The position numbers and the translations under genes are program-made. A model generated the notes under the pieces. It did not search any database, was not told the origin of the DNA, and saw nothing but the letters and a program-made list of their open reading frames with translations. From Acheta domesticus (taxonomy: Eukaryota; Arthropoda; Insecta; Orthoptera; Gryllidae), in contig JAHLJT010004567.1 in NCBI GenBank assembly GCA_031308135.1, positions 135,980,991-136,044,990 of the forward strand: DNA of 64,000 bases, read 5' to 3'. This document shows positions 57,168-64,000 of this stretch, piece after piece (within the stretch, counting starts at the first letter, position 1; every line of letters starts with the position of its first letter).

Positions 57168-57443
57168 ATCCCGTCCTTTGGCTCGACAGCCTGCTACGGG
57201 CCTTAGCTGACCGGCGGTGACACAGCCTCTCGGCCACGGGTGTTCGAGTGGTTAGCACGGGGACATCCCTTTACCGTATTCAGGCTCTTCTTAACCTTAG
57301 GATGGGCTTTCTCATCGTCACACAGCAATCGATATTGAGAAATTTGTAAGGGAAGCGCACAGTTCTAATTTACCTGGCCGGGAATCGAGCTCGGGTTGTT
57401 TCATGGAAAGCGAGCACGCTAACCAATAAGCCACCGAGGGCAG
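57168..57443 (-). mobile_element. tRNA-derived SINE (family B)
   Basis: Read on minus, the element starts GCCCTCGGTGGCTTATTGG (A box TGGCTTATTGGTTAGCGT). The B box GAGCTCGATTCCCGG lies about 45 bp downstream, the layout of a tRNA-derived promoter. The body follows with 'gatgagaaagcccatcctaa' and ends near 'aggctgtcgagcc'. A possible short duplication ATATAA flanks it. It lies inside the Helitron, so it is younger than that insertion or was carried with it. It differs from family A in body sequence and length (about 275 bp). Confidence 0.85.
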
Positions 57444-57794
57444 GATATAAAACTGTACAAAAAGAATACATGTGTGTCTACAATTTGTACAAGTATTTTA
57501 CGAGTGTTTTGTATTAACAGTTTAGATTTGTTTATTGTTTTTATTTATAAAGTGAGGAATGTTTGGGAGCTGAAACTCTCAATTAGAAAAATGTAAACTT
57601 TCTTTAGTAAGAAAGTGAACGAGGCACACCGGAAATTTCCAAATAGGGGGAAAGACATGACAGGGCTAGCTTGGCGGGGCAGATACAATGGGAGAGAAGT
57701 AGGCTCCACTGCACGGCATGAATAAATGGAATTCCTCTTCCTGGCTAAAAAATTACTGGAATAAATGCCTGGGCAACGCCGGGTAGTTCAGCTA

Positions 57795-57796
<2 letters not shown>

Positions 57797-57849
<53 letters not shown>
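57797..57849. repeat. (TA)n microsatellite, right of Helitron
   Basis: More than twenty AT units immediately after the Helitron terminus. Confidence 0.97.
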
Positions 57850-57851
<2 letters not shown>

Positions 57852-59020
57852 ATTGAAAAAACATCAGATAAATCTTCATGACTTTCCAGAATCATTTTAA
57901 ATACATTAAAACATAATAAATAAATAATACAAGGCTTTCAAAGAGCCTGGTGATATCTTCAAAGTAAAGCTAAAGGAAAATTCGATGGCGTGTACATGGT
58001 AAATGAGACTAGAAAATATACATTTTTAACACATCTTACACACCTAAGACAAAATTGGATTGCGACTATTTAAAAGAAGAGCTCAAAAGTAACTGTATTT
58101 ATAAAACATATACTTTTATATATACAAATGTTATTCACCATTTACAGATGTCTCTGAAAGAAATATTAGTAGCTCATTGTCGGCAACGTTCGTTTTCATC
58201 ACAGCTCCCTGTCCACTTCGCATCAGGAGGAGCAATTCGATATCCGAAGAATTTCTATTTTCTCGGTCCTGAAAAGGTTTGTGAATTTATTGAACATTGA
58301 ACAGGCAAGCTATAGTTTGAGAGCGAGAAAAGCTCCATTTTGGATTTAGAGGCAAAGCAACAGACCATCTCAGAATTTGCTCAAAATGTTAAGGGAAAAT
58401 AAGAATTAGTGATGCTTGAACAGCTGCTCGTATTATTGATTCAATAATTCGTTACCCAACAAAGTGTGAGAGGTTTGAAACAAAAAAACATAAACTTAAT
58501 TTATTTTTCAATCAGTAATTTTGCATCAGAAAAACTTAATTTATCTACTTTTTCAGGGTCCCACAATTTATTTTCCTTAAAGTAAAGTACTTCTTCTAAC
58601 ACGTTGTGTTGTCAGAATCCACATTTTGTGAGTCCTTGAGACCGTAAAATTGGGCGCGCATACTTGAAAAACGTCCCTTAGAGTCGTGCCGCGGGTCGAC
58701 ATCAAAAGAAACCTAGGTCGAATACACGGACAACGAACTACTTGCCAATGGTCGTATCCCCGTAAAATAACCCATACTCACGGAGAGAAATGTTTAATTC
58801 ATACAATTAATCACGTAGTAAATTGAACTATACGGTATAATATGTTTTGGAAAAACAAAGTGCTTAGTCACGATCACATAATTGCTATTTAGGTACAAAT
58901 TAACGTATAGTAATGTTAAATAAACAGGTCGTAATATTTACTTAATATTTTTGCAGTGAAAATTACTAAACGCTATTAAGCAGAAACATGAAATATTTTC
59001 TTTCTATCTCTTCAGCCAGG
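57850..59020. other. AT-rich sequence, nothing recognised
   Basis: An 81-codon plus frame at 58055-58300 is of ordinary composition but shows no motif. Confidence 0.4.
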
Positions 59021-59024
59021 TATC

Positions 59025-59368
59025 TATTCTTAGTATAGCGAAGTATTTATACTTAAAAAATTCGAAAATTGAATTTTCGGTGAACTCTATTTTCGAAAAT
59101 TGTAAAAATTTATTTTCCAAACTACAATATTAATGACCGAGATTTTTTCGTAATGAAATTTGCTCTAAGCAGTAAATAAGGTTGTGTACACTTTTAATTT
59201 TCGCTTAATTTTTGCTTCACGAAATGGCAATAAAAATGCACCAAAAGTTTTCGACATTTTTCTCAAATAGAGCAAAATAACCTTATAAGGATGTCGTAGG
59301 TGTCATTTTCGTTGAACGCAAAATCTACAAATAACACGAGAACGTTTGGGCTGCAGTTGCACCACTAG
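59025..59368 (+). mobile_element. Short Helitron-like element, same 3' end as 26260-27844
   Basis: The left end 'ttagtatagcgaagtattta' resembles 'catagtatagggaaagttat'. The right end 'gcaccactag' followed by TTTT is identical to the end at 27835-27848, preceded by a small TGCA/TGCA stem. The length is 344 bp, non-coding. Confidence 0.5.
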
Positions 59369-59384
59369 TTTTCATTCCTTCACA

Positions 59385-59720
59385 GAATGTCTGCCTTGGG
59401 GATGCAACATTTTCTCGCGGATCACCAGTTGCCAACTGCTCCTCTAGAGTTGTATTTCTCGGGCGCTTCGAATTCGCCTGCCCACAAGCCTCCACTTGCG
59501 GAGTTTTGGTCCCGTCCCGCTGGAGCGCGCGGCTGTCCCGCCCGGCGGCTTACGCCCATGATTTACGCAGCCAGTCTCGGCTGGCGCGGGGCTTAGACGC
59601 GCGGACGCAGCTTCGTAAATGCTCCGCCGGTGGCGCTGCCATCGATGCATTGCCGATGGGATATTCGCGCACTGGCGTCTAGCTCTAGCACGTGCGCTCT
59701 CCGAAGTAGTTGCCTAAAGG
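59385..59720. promoter_or_regulatory. GC-rich islet, possible regulatory or exon sequence
   Basis: CpG-rich and non-repetitive in AT-rich surroundings, e.g. 'ctggcgcggggcttagacgc'. Frames of about 70 codons cross it in both strands. No protein is recognised. Confidence 0.22.
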
Positions 59721-59986
59721 CAATACGCAATCGCTTAAAGCAGCACTATTCACTAGAACATACGGGAGCGAAACAAAACAAACAAAAACAATAAAATACA
59801 TTATATTGAAGTCTCAACATAATTTACTACCTACAATTTTCAGCAATAAATTTGATAGGATTGGAAAAAATAGATTGAAGTAATGAGGCAATGAAATGTG
59901 TGGAATTTGTTATCAGTGGGCGGAATTAAAAAGGGATGACCGAGAAGAAACGAAGTCAACTGAAGTGTAGAAAACAAAGTATAGAC

Positions 59987-61422
59987 AATGGGTGGTATGA
60001 ATAATAAAGGAGCATTTGCTTAGAGTATCTTCTCACGAGCATGAGCACTTGTTCTGAGAAAATTCTTCGACCAATGAGCACTTGCTCAACTTCGTATGAA
60101 TAAAAATTTTCTCCGAGTGATGAGTATATTCTCATAGAAAATTGAGGATATTCTCATTTGTCAACGCAGTTGGTGTGATTTTGTTCCGATTCGCGCTGTT
60201 ATACAACTTGTTATAACTATCTCGTTTGCGTGCTTCCGGTGCAGTTGTTTATGAAAACTATCGTTGTAGCATTGTGAAGAGTATATTTCGATCTTAAGCT
60301 TCAATTCCACGCGTAGTGGAGCAAATTAAATGTGTATGCGTTATTTCAGTTGCCTAAAGCATCTCTATGAAAACACCCTGCCGAGGAAGAGTTATGTATT
60401 AGTTGTCATAACCCCTTCCTAATCATGTAGTACAAAAATAAACACGGACAAAACCATAACCTTGATTTCATATAAGCAAGGTATTGGAATTGTTAATTTT
60501 CTTTATTTCGTAAATATATGAACTTTTTTCATATTCTGGAGTCTTAAGCAGATTCAGTCCCAGTAACATGTTTATTTTCACCATGATTCACACCAGTAGT
60601 TCTACTCACATTTATTTGCATACATTTTTGGTCGAATACCTTGTTGTATTAATCTATTCAGCCCCAAATATCGTAGTTTTTTGTACGAAAGTATCGTAGT
60701 TTTTTATACGAATGTGCGTACAATACAAGGTGCAGAGAGAGTAACTCAACGTGCATTTGTTCTGGCTCTTAATTTTTTATTTGTTAATTTTCTCTTCTGA
60801 TTGTATAAATTTCATTCATTTGGATCAATTTTGATTACAAGGCCCATAACCTTAATGTGTTTTTCAAAGTGTTGAATGCCTGGCAAATGCACAAATCTCC
60901 ACCAACATCTTACTGAAAATATCAAGATCTACTCACAAAAATACTTTCAATTTCGTTTCATATGAACGAGTGCCACATCTATTTTCCATCTTTTATTGGC
61001 TGAAAACAAGCGTTACGACGGATTTAATGTTTCTCTCTGAAAATCGTAAAAAACGCCGCAAGTTTCATCCCGACGTCGCGCCGTGATACTTCTAGTTTAT
61101 TGTATTCACGAACAAAGTCATTTTTGATACATTCCTACTTACAACAAAGATACGATAACCTCACATTTAAAAGTGAGGCACCTCAAGACCAGACTCAAAA
61201 CAATCTGAGGATATGCTCACAAAGGGAGAAAATTCTCGGTTTTTATTCATGTGGATGAGAGCATATGCTCTATTGAGCCTCATAGAGTGAGAATTTTCTC
61301 AAGTTTGAGAATTTGCTCATTTTTTGAGAATATTCTCGAAACTTTTATTCACACGCTACCGAGCATCTGCTCAGAAAACGCGAGTAAATAGCATATGCTC
61401 AGTTTTATTCATACCACCCAAT
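59987..61422. mobile_element. 1.43-kb DNA transposon with Harbinger-like ends
   Basis: The end GGGTGGTATGAATAA (59990) is inverted at 61405-61419 as TTATTCATACCACCC with one change, flanked by AAT on both sides. The subterminal zones (to about 60165 and from about 61195) are packed with variants of two small palindromes, GAGCATATGCTC and GAGAATATTCTC. Ends of the GGGTGGTATxxATAAA type and a 3-bp duplication suggest PIF/Harbinger, but no transposase is recognised in the AT-rich core, so it is non-autonomous or decayed. The duplication is included in the coordinates. Confidence 0.75.
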
Positions 61423-62035
61423 TAATTGAAGAGAATTCCTAAGGTTGGAGAAAGTCTGTGGTGGCTCGTGCCCAGAGAGGAAAATGCGTACACACATTTT
61501 TTTTCAGAAATTTCATTTTCCACTTTTTTCAGAAATTTCATTCAACTTTTATTTTTCCCAAACAATTGAACATAAACTTTTCTAAAGATCTGATTTTTTT
61601 GAACATATTTCATTTTAGACACAAATCACTGTTTTCGAATTTGTAGTTTTACTTGTTAATCTTTTTGTAATTTTCAAAAATTCTGAGTTCTTCGGAAATG
61701 AAAGTAGCATCAATTTTGAACCATCCTTTGATACACTTTTCCAATCTCATTTAGATCGATCGAGGAATACCATTTTTGTCTCGAGAATCCAGGAATAACA
61801 ATAACTCGGGAGTTTGAGACGTGCACCTCTGTACTTTTCACATCCTGGTTACAAGTACATCTCCCGATTAGAGAAAGGCTCTCCGGTACGTTTTCAAACC
61901 GACTGTATATTGTCAATTCGTATCAAGAATCTGTATACGAATTTGTTACAGATAAACGTTTTACATCTCAATACAGTAACTCAAAGTTACTTTGACCTCT
62001 CATAATTGATCGTCTGGAACTGATTTCTTTGCAGG
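61423..62035. other. AT-rich sequence, nothing recognised
   Basis: No coding or repeat signal. Confidence 0.45.
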
Positions 62036-62590
62036 TTGGACAGGTGGGCGGGACAGGACTGTTGAAGGAAGGGCAGGGCAGAAGAGGGCGGGGCAGGACG
62101 GACGACGGCGGGGCAGGACGGATGAGAGCGGGCAGGACGGGCGAGGGCGGGACAGGACAGACGAGGGCGAGGTAGAACGGACGAGGGCGAGGCAGGACAG
62201 ATGGGGGAACAGTAAGATGGACGAGGGAGGGGCAGCACAAACGAGGGCAGGGCAGAACAAAGCCGGAGTAGGACAGAGGGGAACAGGGCAAACGAGAGTG
62301 GGGCAGGACGCTCGAAGACGGGGCAAATGAGGGAGAAGCCACACAGACGAGGGCGGGTTAATACAGAGGGAGGCGGGGCAGCATAGACGAGGGTGGAGCA
62401 GGACAGATGAAGGCGAAGCACACCGACAAGGACGGGGCAAGACATGGTAGGGCAGGGCGAGAAAGAGCAAGATGAGACCGAGCAGGATCATGGCGGGGTG
62501 AGGACGGGTAGGGAAGCAAAGAAGTGGGCGGGGCATGGGGAGGGAAGGGCAGCGCGAGGCGGAGAGGGATGGGCCTGGCCGGGCGGAGCA
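62036..62590. repeat. G-rich minisatellite (GGGCAGGACGGACGAGGGC units)
   Basis: Tandem degenerate units of about 21-23 bp, e.g. 'ggcggggcaggacggatgag' and 'ggcgaggtagaacggacgag'. Long minus-strand frames (Cys/Pro/Ser/Leu-rich, up to 215 codons) are by-products. Confidence 0.9.
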
Positions 62591-62600
62591 GGCACAGTGA

Positions 62601-62706
62601 GGCTGTCCGGGTGACGCCAGGCAGACCAGCCCTGGAGAAGACATCAAAAAAGATGGTCGAAACGTCGCGGCTACACAGCCTTGAATGCGGCGTCACCCGG
62701 ACAGCC
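62601..62706 (+). other. 18-bp perfect inverted repeat enclosing a hammerhead-like core
   Basis: GGCTGTCCGGGTGACGCC at 62601-62618 is exactly inverted at 62689-62706. Between them lies CTGGAGA, a stem AGACATC/GATGGTC with an A-rich loop, and GAAACGTC. This layout (CTGANGA, stem II, GAAAC, GTC) resembles type I hammerhead ribozymes found in Penelope-like and other retroelements. The first box is CTGGAGA rather than CTGANGA, so a working ribozyme is doubtful. Confidence 0.4.
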
Positions 62707-62930
62707 AAGATCTCAACTCTGGCCGCGGAAGCCTAAGAGTAAACAGGTACAGCGAGGACGGACTGGGCGAAGCAGGGACGGAGAGGAGCGGGCGCGGATA
62801 GGGTAGGTCTCAAGTTTGGCGGGTCGGGGGCGCGGTGAGGGTGGAGCTGGGGCGGGTAAATGCGGTGATAGGGGGGAGGGGCGCGGATTGGCGGGTTAGG
62901 GAGGGGGAGGCGGCGCCTGGCGGGTTGATT
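62707..62930. repeat. G-rich tract between hairpin and SINE
   Basis: Continues the G skew with words like 'gcgcggattggcgggttagg', without clear units. Confidence 0.6.
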
Positions 62931-62934
62931 TCAT

Positions 62935-63436
62935 TTGATTGATTCGTGATTCCGGGCGCGTCAACTACAGAGTTCATTAGTTCCGTAAGTGTAGTGCGTG
63001 TTTTTCCTCGGGATCTTTCCCCTGCTGGATGGCGAGATTTGGCGCCGACCTACCGTCGGCTGGCGGGGTTTCCCCGCAACCAGGTATCTCCCACCAGCGG
63101 GGCACCGCCCCAGCCGGGACAAGCTCTAAACTCTCGACTGGTCTCCCGGCATGTGTGGTTGTGTAGTGCATGTTAGTGTAAGTGAGTGTGTAAGGGGTGA
63201 GGATAGGAAAAGGAAGAGGAAGGAAAGATCGCACGCGGTCCGTGGCCCGTTTGTTAGGGTACTGCTCCGGCATTCGCCTGGTGATAATCGGAGAAACCAC
63301 GGAAAACTAACAATCAGAGCAGCCGGCCGCTAGAATTCTCCTCCAGACAGCGACTGAATTCGACCTAGCTGACAAGCTAGTGTCGAAAATCCTGCAGCCG
63401 TCGGGACTCTAACCAAGGACCTCCCGGTCAGGGAGC
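62935..63436 (-). mobile_element. tRNA-derived SINE (family A), nearly complete
   Basis: A minus-strand copy, the least diverged in the window. From its 3' end: TTGATTGATTCG tail, 'tgattccgggcgcgtcaact', 'gtgtagtgcgtgtttttcct', 'caggtatctcccaccagcgg', 'ctcccggcatgtgtggttgt', 'gaaaccacggaaaacta' and 'cagagcagccggccgctaga'. Part of the B-box region follows ('gtcgggactctaaccaaggac'). The A box is missing; the copy is slightly 5'-truncated at a G-rich junction. Confidence 0.92.
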
Positions 63437-63850
63437 GTGGAGGGGGCGGGGGGCGTTTGGCGGTAGGGCTGGGACCCGGCGGCCGTTGGTCGAGCGGTGG
63501 CCGCTGCGTGGGCTCGGCCGCGGGCGAGCGGTGGCTGGCGGGCGCGCAGATCGCTGGAGCAAACACATCGCGCAAAGGGAGGAGGCACAAACACGACCCC
63601 GCGGGCAAGCCCGGGCCCTGCGCTCACTGCCCGCCCGCCCGCCCGGGCCACCGCCGTGGGAGCAACGCGCTGCCGATCTCCGCTGCCTCGATACGCTTTG
63701 CGGGGCGGGTAACTGCCGAGTTTGGCAATGCGTCTCTTTGCATACGCAAGTTAGAATACAACTCTATTTTTTTCTTGCGTACTAACATTATAAACAATCT
63801 CTTATGACACCGAATATCGTACAGAAAGTGGAGGATTGTTAATCTGTCTC
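63437..63850. other. CpG-rich stretch then AT-rich spacer
   Basis: 63437-63720 is CpG-rich with open frames in all phases up to about 115 codons and no recognisable protein. Part of it continues the G skew next to the SINE. Confidence 0.4.
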
Positions 63851-64000
63851 TCGGCGCAACAACCTCTGACAAGGCCTGTGCCTACCAGCGGCGTCCCAGG
63901 CCTTGCGGTCATGGCTATGCGTGGTTGGCACATAGGCATCCCTACACCGTAGTCTGGTCTTCTCAATCTGAGAAGTGAGTTTTTTCCTCGTCGAGTAACA
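63851..64000 (-). mobile_element. tRNA-derived SINE (family B), cut by the window edge
   Basis: Aligns in the same orientation with 57180-57325: 'aggcctgtgcctaccagcgg', 'ggttggcacataggcatccc', 'tacaccgtagtctggtcttc' and a 'tgagttttttcctcgtcgag' block. The tRNA-like head would lie beyond 64000. Confidence 0.75.

Larger units (their letters stand above)
55443..57795 (+). mobile_element. Helitron inserted in a TA microsatellite
   Basis: The left end 'actaatatataaagacagaa' followed by 'gcgataatctctgaatcta' is the usual start of arthropod Helitrons. The right end 'cctgggcaacgccgggtag' forms the terminal hairpin and is followed by TTCAGCTAG, the classic Helitron 3' end. Both ends abut TA repeats (55409-55442 and 57797-57849), as expected for A/T target insertion without duplication. 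At 2.35 kb it is too short for a complete Rep/helicase, but it retains a decayed protein start at 56135 and carries a SINE at 57168-57443. Confidence 0.82.

Noticed and set aside
62000..62647. A 215-codon minus-strand Cys/Pro/Leu-rich frame
   Set aside because: Product of the G-rich minisatellite; two other minus frames are equally open.

Overview
The window looks like a gene-poor, transposon-rich piece of a large animal genome, most likely an insect or other arthropod. It has no operons, ribosome binding sites or dense open reading frames. Instead there are long AT-rich stretches, spliced coding sequence, tRNA-derived SINEs, Helitrons, hAT, mariner and Harbinger remnants, two kinds of LINE and many GC-skewed minisatellites. 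A polyneopteran such as a cockroach, termite or stick insect would fit the intron size and repeat load, but that is a guess from composition.

I find one convincing host coding segment: a single exon of an M13 (neprilysin-like) zinc metallopeptidase on the + strand at 33442-33647, with an acceptor before it and a donor after it. No other exon of that gene is recognised, so much of the window may be its introns. About 90 bp upstream of the exon lies a nested transposon pile (25332-33349). The outermost element is hAT-like and has a perfect 8-bp target duplication. Inside it is a second hAT-like element with its own near-perfect 8-bp duplication, and inside that a Helitron-like element with about 308-bp internal repeats. 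The right half of the pile is present twice.

Layout: 0-5 kb, a mariner remnant, a SINE fragment and a 400-bp foldback element. 5-12 kb, a SINE, then strongly C- or G-skewed minisatellites and a 22-bp satellite with CA repeats. 13-16 kb, a Harbinger transposase fragment, a Helitron end and a solo LTR with TATA box and poly(A) signal. 16.6-20 kb, a roughly 135-bp C-rich tandem array and two SINE copies, one full-length with 9-bp target duplications. 21-25 kb, GC-rich islets, an interrupted SINE and a 17-bp minisatellite. 25-34 kb, the nested hAT/Helitron pile and the peptidase exon. 36-41 kb, CCGCCA repeats, a SINE and purine-rich arrays. 43-50 kb, a full-length SINE with 8-bp duplications, a foldback MITE, the 3' end of a LINE with a restriction-like endonuclease, and the 3' end of a jockey/CR1-type LINE. 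51-53 kb, 14-, 17- and 12-bp minisatellites. 54-58 kb, a pogo/Tigger-like MITE, a 47-bp near-perfect hairpin and a Helitron sitting between two TA microsatellites. 59-64 kb, a short Helitron-like element, a 1.43-kb element with Harbinger-like ends, a G-rich array containing a hammerhead-like hairpin, a SINE and part of a second SINE family.

The most interesting patterns are: (1) a roughly 550-bp tRNA-derived SINE family with at least eight copies, four of which sit against GC-skewed minisatellites in a consistent orientation; (2) the three-level nested and partly duplicated transposon pile beside a coding exon; (3) GC-rich islets that carry isolated homeodomain/POU-like AT motifs and look like conserved regulatory elements.
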